From Mycobacterium parmense (GTDB lineage: Bacteria > Actinomycetota > Actinomycetes > Mycobacteriales > Mycobacteriaceae): DNA of 64,000 bases. Where the stretch lies: assembly GCF_010730575.1 (NCBI RefSeq), contig NZ_AP022614.1, positions 744,001 to 808,000 on the forward strand, read 5' to 3'. Positions 18,430-27,574 of this stretch are shown piece after piece; position 1 is the stretch's first letter; every line of letters starts with the position of its first letter. Under the pieces are notes generated by a model. The model was not told where the DNA came from, did no database searches, and saw only the letters and a program-made list of their open reading frames with translations. The position numbers and the translations under genes are program-made.

Positions 18430-19545
18430 TCAATGCTCGTGGATGATCACCCCGCGGATGTTGCGGCCGGCGAGCATGTCGTCGTAGGCCTCATTGATGT
18501 CGTCGAGCTTGTACTCGGTAGTGACCGTTTCGTCGAGCAACAGCCTGCCGCTTCGATACAGGCTTATAAGTCGAGGGATGTCGGCCCGCGGGTTGGCTTC
18601 GCCGTACAGGCTGCCCAGGAGGCGTTTTTGGAAGAGTGTGAACAACGTCAGCGGCAGCGTCGGCGTCACGTCGGACATCGACGCCAGCGCGGTGACCACC
18701 ACGGCGCCGCCCTTGCGCACCGCATTGAGCGCGTCGTTGATCATCGCGCCTTCGAGCAGGCCTGGCGTGAGGATGGCCGAGTCGGCCATGACCCCACGTG
18801 TAATCTCGCCAACCAACTGAGTGGCTTCCTCCATCGAGGTGGCGAAATGAGTGGCTCCAAACTGAAACGCTTTGTCCCGCTTGCTCGGCTCGATATCGAC
18901 TACGACGATTTGCTCCGCTCCCGCCAGCCTGGCGCCCTGGATGGCGCCGCTGCCGATCCCTCCGCAGCCGAGCACGAGTACTACGTCGCCGGGACTGACG
19001 TTTGCGGTATTGACTGCCGAACCCCAGCCGGTGGTTACGCCGCAGCCGAGCAGACATGCGCGCGAGAGCGGCACATCGTTGTCGATCTTGACCACTGAGG
19101 CTTCCGACAAAACGCCCCATTGCGCGAAACTGCCGACGCCTGAGAGGGCTCCGATGCCCCGACCTCTGGCCCGGCGCCGGAAGGTGCCGTCGGCTTGGAC
19201 TCCCGCGAGGATGATCGCCCCGTAATCGCAGAGGTTTTGACGACCCGTGGCGCACCAGCGGCAGCGACCGCACGCCGGCAGAAAGGAGGTGACCACGTGG
19301 TCTCCCACCGCTATATCGCGCACTCCCGGACCGACCTCGTGGACGACGCCCGCCCCTTCGTGTCCACCGATCAAGGGAAAACTCACCCCTAACATGTCGC
19401 CCGTACGGATGTGGTGGTCGGAATGGCAGAGGCCGGTGGCTTCGAACTCGACGAGTAGCTCGCCTTCCTGCGGCGGGTCGAGTTCGATCTCCTCAACGGA
19501 CCACTTCTCATTCAGCCCCCACAGGACTGCTCCCTTGGTCTTCAT
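18430..19545 (-). CDS. NDMA-dependent (mycofactocin-linked) alcohol dehydrogenase
   Basis: A 371-aa zinc alcohol dehydrogenase. Catalytic zinc ligands are in GLCHSDHH and GHEGAG. The structural zinc cysteines are in CGRCRWCATGRQNLC, and the Rossmann motif is GCGGIGSGAIQG. The N-terminal MKTKGAVLWG and C-terminal RNIRGVI blocks are characteristic of the nicotinoprotein family. That family holds NAD tightly and passes electrons to NDMA in vitro, and to mycofactocin in the cell. The ATG at 19545 follows GGAG and overlaps the ferredoxin stop by 4 nt. The longer frame to 19617 is not used. A paralogue lies at 59053-60183. Confidence 0.92.
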   Translation of the reverse strand: MKTKGAVLWGLNEKWSVEEIELDPPQEGELLVEFEATGLCHSDHHIRTGDMLGVSFPLIGGHEGAGVVHEVGPGVRDIAVGDHVVTSFLPACGRCRWCATGRQNLCDYGAIILAGVQADGTFRRRARGRGIGALSGVGSFAQWGVLSEASVVKIDNDVPLSRACLLGCGVTTGWGSAVNTANVSPGDVVLVLGCGGIGSGAIQGARLAGAEQIVVVDIEPSKRDKAFQFGATHFATSMEEATQLVGEITRGVMADSAILTPGLLEGAMINDALNAVRKGGAVVVTALASMSDVTPTLPLTLFTLFQKRLLGSLYGEANPRADIPRLISLYRSGRLLLDETVTTEYKLDDINEAYDDMLAGRNIRGVIIHEH

Positions 19546-19742
19546 GGCGACTCCTTGACAATGTGTATGGCACGCTCGGGGCAGTTGGCGATTGCGTTGA
19601 GTGCCCGGTCTTCCCATCCGGGAGGAATATCTTCTACGGTGACGAAGGCGGTCCCTTCGTCGTCGATGTCGAACAGTTCGGGATACGCCGCGTAACAGCG
19701 GCTATGGCCCTGACACATTTCCCTCTCGACATCAAGTTTCAC
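19542..19742 (-). CDS. Ferredoxin, 3Fe-4S type
   Basis: A 66-aa acidic ferredoxin with cysteines at 10, 16 and 54 (EMCQGHSRC and NCPERA), the C-x5-C...CP pattern of P450 redox partners. It overlaps the alcohol dehydrogenase start by 4 nt and begins 5 bp after the CoA-transferase stop, so the three are one operon. The P450 at 23298-24524 is its likely client, although it lies on the other strand. Confidence 0.92.
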   Translation of the reverse strand: MKLDVEREMCQGHSRCYAAYPELFDIDDEGTAFVTVEDIPPGWEDRALNAIANCPERAIHIVKESP

Positions 19743-19747
19743 GCTGT

Positions 19748-22096
19748 CTAGTCCAATCCGCCCGGTCTGGTCCCGATGACTCTGTTTTGTGTGAGCGCTG
19801 CAATCGATGCTGCGTCGAGGCCGAGTAGGTCGCCGAGGATGTTTGCGCTGTGCTGCCCCAAGGTCGGCGCCGCTGACCGATACCAGGTGTCAACGCTGCG
19901 GTACTTGAAGGGAATCGCCGGCACGTGATGTGTTCCCACGATGGGATGGTCGACACATTCGAAAAAGCCTCGCGCGGCCAGCTGAGGGTGCATCGAACCC
20001 GCCCTGGCGTCAGCCAAATCCGCAGCCGGAACGCCATGTTGAATGAGTAACTCTGCGGCGGCCGAGGAATCGTGCTGGGCAGCCCATTGCTCGAGGTGCT
20101 TATCGATCACATCGTGTGCCCGGACGCGCCCTTCGTGGGTGTCCAGTGCGGGGTCATTCGCCCAATCCGGTTCACACAGAGCCGACTTCAGCAGACGCCA
20201 TTGCTCGTCCGTTGCGACCGAGATCGCCAGCCACCGCTCGGTCCCCGCGCACGGATAGAGCCCCTGCGGGGCGGCGTCGCGGCTGCGATTTCCCAACCGC
20301 GATATCAGGTTCCCGGAGGCGGTGAACTCGACAACCTGCTCGGCGGCCGCGTTGAGGGCGGACTCGACCATCGATACTTCGATGAGTGCCCCCTGGCCGG
20401 TCTCGTCGCGGCGTCGGAGTGCGGCGAGCATGACGAATGCGGAATGCATTCCTGCCAGTGGGTCACAGGGACCCCGGGGGATGCGGGGCTGGTCGTATTC
20501 GTGGCCGGTCACCCACGCCATCCCGGTCATCTGTTCCATCGTTTGCGCGAAACCCACATTATTGCGCCATGGTCCGTCGAGCCCGAACGCAGGCATGCGG
20601 ACCATGACGATTCGAGAGTTCTGCTCACTGAGGGCCTCCCACGTGATGGCGAAGTTGTCGAAGACGCGTGGCGAGAAGTTCTCGACCAGAATGTCCGAGC
20701 ATTTCACGAGGCCCAACAACAACTCTCGCCCTTCGGGCGAGGACAGGTCGAGGGTGAGACCTCGCTTGTTGGCGTTGGTCGCCAGGTACATCCCCGACCG
20801 CTCCCACCACTGAGGCTGAGCGGCGAACGCCGCGGCCGCCATCCGTGCGCCGTCAGGGTGGTCCGTCGACTCCAGGTGGATGACCTCAGCGCCGAGTGCC
20901 GCGAGGATGTGGGTGGAGGAGGGTCCGGCCCACCACGCTGTCGCGTCGAGAATTCGTATGCCCTCCAGAGGAAGTCGCGGTGCATGGTCGGCGGCGGTCG
21001 CAATCCTGCTGTGGGCGGGCACTTCTGTCATCTCGCCGAGCGGGGGAGCGCCGGCGGTGGCGGAGGGTCGTCGGCCATCGATTCGGTAGGGCGCCAACGG
21101 GTGGGTGAACCTTCCGTCGAAATACGTCCCCCACACGCCGCGCGCCGCGAACTGGGGGTGGCCCAACACTGTCTGGCCATTGTTGACCGGTGAGACGGGG
21201 ATCCGCAGATCGGAGGCCAACGCGACAATCTCGTCCGTGCGACGTTGCGTCGTCCACTCTCGCACAATCTGATTCCAATCCTCCCGGCGTTCCCAGCGCG
21301 TCGTGGCGAGTGCCCACGCCGGGTCCTCGTCGAGCAGGTCCAGCCGGCCGATCATCGCCAGGAAAGATTCGAATTGTTGGCGGGTATTGGTGTTGAAGCC
21401 CACCCACCCGTCCGCGGTCGGTTCGATGGAAGGGATTTCGACCTGCCGGGCCGGCAGGGTCAAAGGGGGACGACCGGCCAGCTCGTGATAGAGGTCGGCG
21501 AATCCGCTGGCGCTGAGGTGACACGTTTCCAACAGCGAGCAGTCGACGATTTCGCCTTGGCCGCCGAGTTGGGCCCGACGCAGCGCGCCAAGCGCGCCGA
21601 CGGCGGCATAACTGGCCATGACCCATTCGAAGACTCGACCACCCGCTTGAATGGGCGGTTGGTCCGGACGGCCACGCAACGCCAGGGTTCCGCTCTCGGC
21701 CTGGATCGTGAACTCCGTCGAGGGTCGGTCCCGGTACGGTCCGGTCAACCCGTACGGAGACAACGCCACGATCACCAGGTGTGGCGCACGCCGTAGAAGC
21801 GCCTCGCGGTCGAGCGCCTCGGGGCCGAGAGAATCGACGAACACATCGGCGGAAACGATCAATGGCTCGAGAGCGGTCAGCGAAGTGCCAACGATTGAAC
21901 GCTTGCCGGCGTTCAAGAATTTGAACAGCGCGCCGTCTTCGCTTCGATCGCCGAACGTTCTGCGGCGGAACGGATCCCCGTCGGGGTCCTCTATTTTTAT
22001 GACCTCCGCTCCGAGGTCGGCGAACAACTTGGTGCAGTACGGACCGGCGATTTCCGTCGCCCACTCGACGACACGAACCCCACGCAGAGCGTTCAT
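19748..22096 (-). CDS. Tandem class III (CaiB/BaiF) CoA-transferase
   Basis: This 782-aa protein holds two complete class III CoA-transferase modules. The first begins MNALRGVRVVEWATEIAGPY, and the second begins near residue 370 (PLEGIRILDATAWWAGPS). Family members act as interlocked dimers of about 400-aa chains and use a catalytic Asp. In the second module that Asp is present (PCDPLAGMHSAF). At the aligned position of the first module a Glu stands instead (RVFEWVMASYAA). A fused dimer with one altered site is therefore likely. It would move CoA from an acyl-CoA donor to a carboxylic acid made by this pathway. Its promoter region contains the TetR-type palindrome at 22264-22278. Confidence 0.9.
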   Translation of the reverse strand: MNALRGVRVVEWATEIAGPYCTKLFADLGAEVIKIEDPDGDPFRRRTFGDRSEDGALFKFLNAGKRSIVGTSLTALEPLIVSADVFVDSLGPEALDREALLRRAPHLVIVALSPYGLTGPYRDRPSTEFTIQAESGTLALRGRPDQPPIQAGGRVFEWVMASYAAVGALGALRRAQLGGQGEIVDCSLLETCHLSASGFADLYHELAGRPPLTLPARQVEIPSIEPTADGWVGFNTNTRQQFESFLAMIGRLDLLDEDPAWALATTRWERREDWNQIVREWTTQRRTDEIVALASDLRIPVSPVNNGQTVLGHPQFAARGVWGTYFDGRFTHPLAPYRIDGRRPSATAGAPPLGEMTEVPAHSRIATAADHAPRLPLEGIRILDATAWWAGPSSTHILAALGAEVIHLESTDHPDGARMAAAAFAAQPQWWERSGMYLATNANKRGLTLDLSSPEGRELLLGLVKCSDILVENFSPRVFDNFAITWEALSEQNSRIVMVRMPAFGLDGPWRNNVGFAQTMEQMTGMAWVTGHEYDQPRIPRGPCDPLAGMHSAFVMLAALRRRDETGQGALIEVSMVESALNAAAEQVVEFTASGNLISRLGNRSRDAAPQGLYPCAGTERWLAISVATDEQWRLLKSALCEPDWANDPALDTHEGRVRAHDVIDKHLEQWAAQHDSSAAAELLIQHGVPAADLADARAGSMHPQLAARGFFECVDHPIVGTHHVPAIPFKYRSVDTWYRSAAPTLGQHSANILGDLLGLDAASIAALTQNRVIGTRPGGLD

Positions 22097-22263
22097 CGCT
22101 TCGCGACTTTCCGCGTCAAGGTCGTCGGAAGTGAGTTACTCGCGACGATGAGTGCACACACGCCACTTCTGTCCTCACGCTCGTGCCGATCGAGCAGGGT
22201 GTCTTGCATCCGCATGGTTGCGGCTTGGCTGGGATCGACGCTAGCGACGGGAAAGCCAGAGTG

Positions 22264-22278
22264 TCAAGTGCGACTCGA
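22264..22278. promoter_or_regulatory. Putative TetR operator, copy 1
   Basis: TCAAGTGCGACTCGA reads, on the other strand, as TCGAGTCGCACTTGA. It shares the frame TCRAGT-N3-ACTYGA with the sites at 23139 and 24601, and is followed by ATAAC on the outside as they are. It lies about 170 bp before the CoA-transferase start and just after the TetR stop codon. Confidence 0.7.
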
Positions 22279-22311
22279 TAACCCTGGCCGCGGTGGAGTT
22301 CGTCGGTGCTT

Positions 22312-22998
22312 CTAGTCGGCCGCACGCACCTTCGAGGCCCGCTGAACCCGCCCGCCTCGCTTGGCCGGCGGCTCGGTCGATGTGCTTACGCCTTTGGCGA
22401 GGATCTGCGAACCAAGTTCGATCTGCGCGCGGATGTCTGACTCGCCCGTACCGAACCAGCGTGGTCCGAGGCTCGTTGTGAAGATGATGAAATTCGCCAG
22501 CAGCTCGGCGAACAGGTCGGCGTCGACGTCGGCGCTGATCTGCCCCGCGGCTTGGTAGTGGCGGACGCCCTCGGCGATAACAGCCGTACGGCGTGCGTGA
22601 TTGGGTTGCAGCACCCGCAGCGAGAAGTCCGGATCTGATAACGCCCGACCGGAAATGTCCCAACCGGGAACGCCGCTGTCCCGGTCATCGAGCCTTAACC
22701 TCGCAAAGAAAAGCTGCTCGACATAGTCCTCGAAGCGCGCAGGCAGGGCCGCCACGACTTGCTCCTCGGCCTCACTGACGAGGTCGGCGATCTGTCGAGA
22801 AACGACCTGCTCGAAGATGCCTTGCTTGTCCCCGAAGTAGTGAAACAGCATTGCCTCCGAGCAGTCGGCGCGACGGGCGATCTCCTTCGTCGCCGCGGCC
22901 GCGTATCCCGCTTCGGCAAAGACCTCAGCAGCCGCTTCAAGGAGGGCCCGTTGTTTGCCATCCTTGTCGCGAACTCGCCGCCGCGCGCCTGTGGTCAT
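22312..22998 (-). CDS. TetR family regulator, candidate master regulator of the cluster
   Basis: A 228-aa TetR protein counted from ATG 22998 (MTTGARRR). The N-terminal HTH is ATKEIARRADCSEAMLFHYF at about residues 35-54, followed by a typical all-helical ligand domain. The longer frame to 23019 adds seven residues. It sits between the CoA-transferase operon (same strand, downstream) and the divergent P450 gene. The palindrome at 23139-23153 lies in the divergent promoter region and copy 1 just beyond its 3' end, so it probably represses itself and the neighbouring operons until a pathway intermediate, often an acyl-CoA, binds (inference). Confidence 0.9.
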   Translation of the reverse strand: MTTGARRRVRDKDGKQRALLEAAAEVFAEAGYAAAATKEIARRADCSEAMLFHYFGDKQGIFEQVVSRQIADLVSEAEEQVVAALPARFEDYVEQLFFARLRLDDRDSGVPGWDISGRALSDPDFSLRVLQPNHARRTAVIAEGVRHYQAAGQISADVDADLFAELLANFIIFTTSLGPRWFGTGESDIRAQIELGSQILAKGVSTSTEPPAKRGGRVQRASKVRAAD

Positions 22999-23138
22999 CA
23001 CACATACTTTAGCGAGCACTCGTCGAATGAGGGAAAGCTCGCACGCGTGCGTCCTTCGCCAACCCGCGGCGTTTCGGCCTCATCCTCCGTGTTCGCGTGC
23101 AAGCCGGCGCGTTGAACGAGGGTGGACCCATGATGTTA

Positions 23139-23153
23139 TCGAGTGCGACTTGA
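23139..23153. promoter_or_regulatory. Putative TetR operator, copy 2
   Basis: TCGAGTGCGACTTGA lies between the divergent TetR and P450 genes. Preceded by GTTA, it matches copies 1 and 3 across about 19 positions. The 6-base arms TCGAGT and ACTTGA differ by one symmetric change. Confidence 0.72.
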
Positions 23154-23297
23154 CTCCACGTAGCCGACGATTTACTGTGCTGCCAAAGGAAATTTCGGCG
23201 TGTGCGAGAAATCCGAGGGCCGGCGCAGATGGCGCGCTGACCGCTGGCGTTGTCCCGAGCTCGGCATGGCCGCGTGCGGGCGCGGAAAGGACTACCC

Positions 23298-24524
23298 ATG
23301 GTGAGTAAATCACCGGAGGAACACGCCCGGAACCTCGACCTTCGCCACGAGGATTTCAACGATCAAGAATTCCTCTATGAGGTTTATGCGGTGATGCGGG
23401 AGAACGGATCGTTCAGTCACCAGGAAGTCCCGTTCCTGGGTCCTACTCCCGGGGGCGCGTGGGTCGCCACCCGCTACGGCGACTGTTACGAGATCCTGCG
23501 TGACTGGCGCAGCTTCTCCAGCAAGCCACTGGGGCTGGGGGGCAACCCGATGTCATTTGGAGACATCGTGATTACCTTGGATCCTCCACGGCAGCAACAG
23601 CTTCGCAAAGTTCTCAACCCCTATTTTTCCCCGGGCCGGATGAAGGAGCTGGAGCCCCACGTGCGCGGGGTCACCGATGGGTTGATCGACAACTTCATCG
23701 AGTTGGGCCGCGGCGATCTCGCCGACGTCGCATGGCAGCAACCTGGGATCGTATTCTTCCGCCATCTACTCGGCATGCCCGTCGAGGACGTGCCGCTCTA
23801 CATCCAGACAGCCGACCTGGCGATCAACGGTGAAAGCGAAGAGGTCCGAAACGGTTCGATGACGAATCTGTACCTCCGCGTGCGCGACGAGATCGACAAA
23901 CGTCGAGGTGAACCGCCGCGTGACGATCTCATCGATGTTTTGCTCGCCGCCGAGATCGAAGGCGAGAAATTGAGCTTCGACGACGTTGTCGCGAATGTGA
24001 TGCTGCTGGTGCAAGCGGGACTCGAAACGACCTCCAGTGCAATGTCGTTCGCCTTCTTCTATCTGGGCACCCATGCTTCGGAGCGCGACCGACTGGTGCG
24101 CGAATCCGCGTTGATGCCCACGGCAATAGAGGAATTCATCCGGTTCGCCGGTTCGGTGCACGGACTGCATCGCTCAGTCGCGGAGGAGGTTGAGCTAAGC
24201 GGCCACAAGTTCTGCCCCGGCGAGACGGTCGTCGTGAACTATGCGGCCGCCAACCGCGACGCACGCGAATTCGACGAACCCGACAAGTGCATTCTCGACC
24301 GGCAGACAAACCGCCACCTCGGGTTCGGGGCCGGCGTCCATCGCTGTCTGGGCTCCAATCTGGCCCGACTCGAGTTCCGGGTGGGTGTCGAACAAACCCT
24401 GAAGCGGATACCCGATTACGCCATCCCGCCCGGTTCGAAAGTTGATTTTCATGGTAACTCGGTCACTCGCGGGTACCGCGCCCTGCCCGTCGTCTTCACG
24501 CCTGGTGCCCGCGTCGGCCAGTGA
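23298..24524 (+). CDS. Cytochrome P450
   Basis: A 408-aa soluble bacterial P450. The I-helix motif is QAGLETTSSA (about 24012-24041), ExxR is in EEFIRF (about 24130-24147), and the heme Cys is in FGAGVHRCLG (about 24322-24351). The I-helix has Glu (LETT) where Asp is more usual (xDTT), a common variant. ATG 23298 is preceded by GGAAAGGA; the longer frame to 23250 is not needed. It is divergent from TetR, with operator copy 2 between them. It probably starts the pathway by hydroxylating or epoxidising the substrate, with electrons from the ferredoxin at 19542. Confidence 0.93.
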   Translation: MVSKSPEEHARNLDLRHEDFNDQEFLYEVYAVMRENGSFSHQEVPFLGPTPGGAWVATRYGDCYEILRDWRSFSSKPLGLGGNPMSFGDIVITLDPPRQQQLRKVLNPYFSPGRMKELEPHVRGVTDGLIDNFIELGRGDLADVAWQQPGIVFFRHLLGMPVEDVPLYIQTADLAINGESEEVRNGSMTNLYLRVRDEIDKRRGEPPRDDLIDVLLAAEIEGEKLSFDDVVANVMLLVQAGLETTSSAMSFAFFYLGTHASERDRLVRESALMPTAIEEFIRFAGSVHGLHRSVAEEVELSGHKFCPGETVVVNYAAANRDAREFDEPDKCILDRQTNRHLGFGAGVHRCLGSNLARLEFRVGVEQTLKRIPDYAIPPGSKVDFHGNSVTRGYRALPVVFTPGARVGQ

Positions 24525-24578
24525 GGGGGCGGCAGACAACCGCCCATATCAACTCGCAGCCAGTGCAATAGCGGATCT

Positions 24579-24615
24579 CCAAGTGCGGCTCGAGAAGTTA
24601 TCAAGTGCTACTTGA
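24579..24615. promoter_or_regulatory. Putative TetR operator, copy 3 with degenerate copy 4
   Basis: TCAAGTGCTACTTGA at 24601-24615 is a perfect palindrome (TCAAGT-gct-ACTTGA). A second, weaker copy at 24579-24593 (CCAAGTGCGGCTCGA) matches copy 1 at 13 of 15 positions. The centres are 22 bp apart, two turns of helix, as expected for cooperative binding on one DNA face. They lie upstream of the amidohydrolase-aldehyde dehydrogenase-CoA-transferase operon. Confidence 0.7.
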
Positions 24616-24752
24616 CAGCGCGCCGGAGCCGCTCCTAGCATCAGGTCAGCCGGTAATCGGTATCCGTCTTGCGCGACGACGCCCCCATTGCTGCGCCCGT
24701 TGCCCGCTCGCCCAGCCCGACGAACCGGTTCGGTGAAATCAGGGAGGAACCC

Positions 24753-25958
24753 GTGGACAAGCAAGATCTTCAATGGATGATCTCCGTCGATGACCACATC
24801 ATCGAGCCACCGAACCTATGGGTCGACCGCGCGTCGGCGGCCGACCGAGATCGAGTGCCACACGTCGAGCGCATCGACGGCGTCGATACGTGGGTCTACG
24901 ACCGAGCGCGGGCGTCGGTGCTGGGCATCTTGGTGGCGGCTCACCAGAGGCCGGCCGAGTACTCCCCGTTGCCAGTGAATTACGACGAGATGCCTCGCGC
25001 GTACTTCGACCCGATAGCCCGCATCCCTGACATGGACGAGGATCATGTGATCGCGGGATTGAACTTTCCGTTCTTCCCCCGGTTCTGTGGTCAGATGTTC
25101 GCCCACCTCGGTGACCGCGACCTAGGTCTCAAGTGCGTGCGGGCCTACAACGACTTCGTCATCGACGAGTGGTGTGCGGCGGCGCCCGGTCGCTACATCC
25201 CGATGGTCATCATTCCGTTGTGGGATACCCGTTTGGCGGTCGAGGAGACGCAACGTTGCGCCGGCAAGGGCGCCAAAGCCATTGCCTTCTCGGAGAATTT
25301 GCACCCGTTGGGATTTCCGTCCATCCACTCGGGGGCTTGGGACGACTTCTTCGCGGCGGTGAACGAGACGAAGATGCCGCTGTGCACGCACATCGGGTCG
25401 TCGTCGGTCAGTCCCACCACGTCGCCCGACGCACCTTTCGGGGTTCAGGCGGTCAACATCAACCTCAATCTGGCGAATTCAACCACGGATTGGCTGTTCT
25501 CGGGCAAGCTGCAGAAGTACCCCGACCTGAAGATCGTGCTGGCCGAGGGCGGCATCGGCTGGATCCCCTACCTCATCGAGCGTGCAGAACATGTCGCCGC
25601 CGACTACCAATACCTGCGCGCCAACAACTGGGCCGTTGATCCGGCCACGATGCGCTTGACCCCCGTACCCACCGACCCCGACATTTTCCCGGAGTCTCCG
25701 CGTCAGCTCTTCCGCGATCACATGTACGGCTGCTTCATCGAGGACGACTTCGGGGCGGCCAATCTGGACTCCATCGGTGTCGACAATGTGATGATCGAGA
25801 CGGATTATCCGCATACCGACAGCCTCTGGCCGAACTCCCTTCAAGCCGCTCACAAGGCACTCGACGGCCGGTCCGACCTTGACAAGTACAAAGTGCTGCA
25901 GGGTAATGCTCGCCGGGTCTTCGACTTTGAGCCCGCCCCATATCCGACGCCGACGTAG
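24753..25958 (+). CDS. Amidohydrolase family 2 protein (ACMSD-like fold)
   Basis: The 401-aa metal-dependent hydrolase belongs to the amidohydrolase-2 group. The N-terminal metal motif is degenerate (SVDDHIIEPPNLW), as usual in the actinobacterial branch. The histidine in CTHIGSSS and the aspartate in METDYPHTD-like IETDYPHTDS complete the site. The family includes decarboxylases and hydratases as well as hydrolases. GTG 24753 is preceded by AGGGAGGAA and is preferred over the open frame from 24669. It is first in an operon with aldehyde dehydrogenase (18 bp later) and CoA-transferase. The reaction is not known; hydration or C-C bond cleavage of a CoA-bound ring is plausible (inference). Confidence 0.9.
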   Translation: MDKQDLQWMISVDDHIIEPPNLWVDRASAADRDRVPHVERIDGVDTWVYDRARASVLGILVAAHQRPAEYSPLPVNYDEMPRAYFDPIARIPDMDEDHVIAGLNFPFFPRFCGQMFAHLGDRDLGLKCVRAYNDFVIDEWCAAAPGRYIPMVIIPLWDTRLAVEETQRCAGKGAKAIAFSENLHPLGFPSIHSGAWDDFFAAVNETKMPLCTHIGSSSVSPTTSPDAPFGVQAVNINLNLANSTTDWLFSGKLQKYPDLKIVLAEGGIGWIPYLIERAEHVAADYQYLRANNWAVDPATMRLTPVPTDPDIFPESPRQLFRDHMYGCFIEDDFGAANLDSIGVDNVMIETDYPHTDSLWPNSLQAAHKALDGRSDLDKYKVLQGNARRVFDFEPAPYPTPT

Positions 25959-25976
25959 TCAGCGGCGATTCATCTG

Positions 25977-27500
25977 ATGCGGGAGTACCAGAGCTTCATC
26001 GACGGTAAGTGGTTGAGCGACAACGCCGTCGGCACCATCGACGTCATCGATCCGGCGACCGAGGAGGTGATCGGCCGAGTCGTCGACGGTGGACCGAAGC
26101 AGGCGGCCATGGCGATCGAGGCTGCCAGGCGGGCTTTCGACGAAGGGCCGTGGCCGTGGATGTCGGTCCGGCAGCGGGCGAAGATCATCAAGCGGTTCGC
26201 CGACATCCTCGATGACCGCAAAGCGGAACTTCGAGAGCTGATCGTCGCCGAGATCGGCTCGACCGCCTTCATCACTGACCTGATTCAGGTTGGGGGCGCT
26301 ATCGAGGCGGCCCACTACTACGGCGAGTTCGTCGAACACGATGTGACGTGGGTGGAGACACCGGGCGGGCCCGTGGTTTCGCCGACCGGCCTGGGTGGCG
26401 TGACGGTGGTCCGCGAGCCGGTCGGGGTGGTCGGAGTCATCACGCCGTTCAACTTTCCCTTCTCGATCAACATTCAAAAGTGCCTGGCCGCCTTGGCCGT
26501 CGGCTGCACTGTGGTGCTCAAACCCCACCCGTGGACCCCGATGAACGCCCTGGAGCTGGCCAAGGTTGCTGAGGAAGCGGGCCTTCCGCCCGGTGTGTTC
26601 AACGTCGTTGTGGGCGGTGCCGACGTGGGAGAGGAGCTATGTACGCACCGCGGCGTCGACATGATCGGATTCACCGGTTCGACCGCGACCGGTCGACGCA
26701 TTCGTGAACTATCTGCTGCCACGATGAAACGTACGCAGCTGGAACTCGGCGGCAAAAGCGCGCACATCGTGCTCGACGATGCCACCGAAAGTGATGTCGC
26801 CGGAATAGGGTTCGGACAGGTGCTGATGCATGCCGGACAGGCGTGCACGGTCACATCGCGACTTCTCCTGCCCGAGCACCTGCTCGAGGCGTATGTCGAT
26901 GGCGTGAAAGCCATGGCTCCGATGATCACCGTCGGGGATCCGCGTGATCCCGCCACTGTGGTCGGGCCGCTCATCAGGGATCAGCAGCGACAACGAGTTG
27001 AGTCCTTCGTGCAGTCGGGCCTACAGGAAGGCGCGCGCCTATTGGTTGGTGGCAAACGTCCCGGACATCTCGAACGCGGCTTCTACTACGAGCCGACGGC
27101 ATTCGTCGACTGCCGCAGCGACATGCGCTTATGCCAGGACGAGGTGTTCGGGCCTGTGCTGGCAGTGCTGACCTATCGTTCCGAAGAGGAAGCGATCCGC
27201 GTCGCGAACGACTCCGTCTATGGTCTGGCAGGTCTGGTGATGACCCGCAACGCCGCAAAGGGTTTCAACGTCGCCAGGCAGATCCGAACCGGCACCATCA
27301 TGGTGCAGACTCTCGGGCCCGCCGCCGACCTCGGCGCCAATCCGGGTGGGGGGCAGGGTCCCGGCTGGTCCTTGCCGGCGCGCGGCATGTTCAACGGCGG
27401 GGGACCGTTCGGCGGATTCAAACAAAGTGGACTCGGCCGTGAGCAGGGGCGCTGGGGCTTTGAGGAATACACCGAGCTGAAATCAATCACCGTGATGTAG
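25977..27500 (+). CDS. Aldehyde dehydrogenase (NAD(P)+-dependent)
   Basis: A 507-aa ALDH. Signatures are VITPFNFPFS, the glycine motif FTGSTATG, the general-base glutamate in LELGGKSA, the catalytic cysteine in HAGQACTVTS, and EVFGPVLAV. A glycine-rich stretch near residues 460-475 (GANPGGGQGPGW) is longer than in most relatives. It lies 18 bp after the amidohydrolase. It would oxidise the aldehyde made by the NDMA-dependent alcohol dehydrogenase to the acid used by the CoA-transferases. Confidence 0.94.
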   Translation: MREYQSFIDGKWLSDNAVGTIDVIDPATEEVIGRVVDGGPKQAAMAIEAARRAFDEGPWPWMSVRQRAKIIKRFADILDDRKAELRELIVAEIGSTAFITDLIQVGGAIEAAHYYGEFVEHDVTWVETPGGPVVSPTGLGGVTVVREPVGVVGVITPFNFPFSINIQKCLAALAVGCTVVLKPHPWTPMNALELAKVAEEAGLPPGVFNVVVGGADVGEELCTHRGVDMIGFTGSTATGRRIRELSAATMKRTQLELGGKSAHIVLDDATESDVAGIGFGQVLMHAGQACTVTSRLLLPEHLLEAYVDGVKAMAPMITVGDPRDPATVVGPLIRDQQRQRVESFVQSGLQEGARLLVGGKRPGHLERGFYYEPTAFVDCRSDMRLCQDEVFGPVLAVLTYRSEEEAIRVANDSVYGLAGLVMTRNAAKGFNVARQIRTGTIMVQTLGPAADLGANPGGGQGPGWSLPARGMFNGGGPFGGFKQSGLGREQGRWGFEEYTELKSITVM

Positions 27501-27574
27501 CGGCAGCACTGCGCCTTCGACGACTTGGCGCGGGGCGGGTCGGTCAAGGGACTTGGGGCTGGAAGGGTCGCGTT

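Noticed and set aside
20072..21193. 373-codon plus-strand frame over the fused CoA-transferase
   Set aside because: The opposite strand encodes two conserved CoA-transferase modules; this frame shows no domain.
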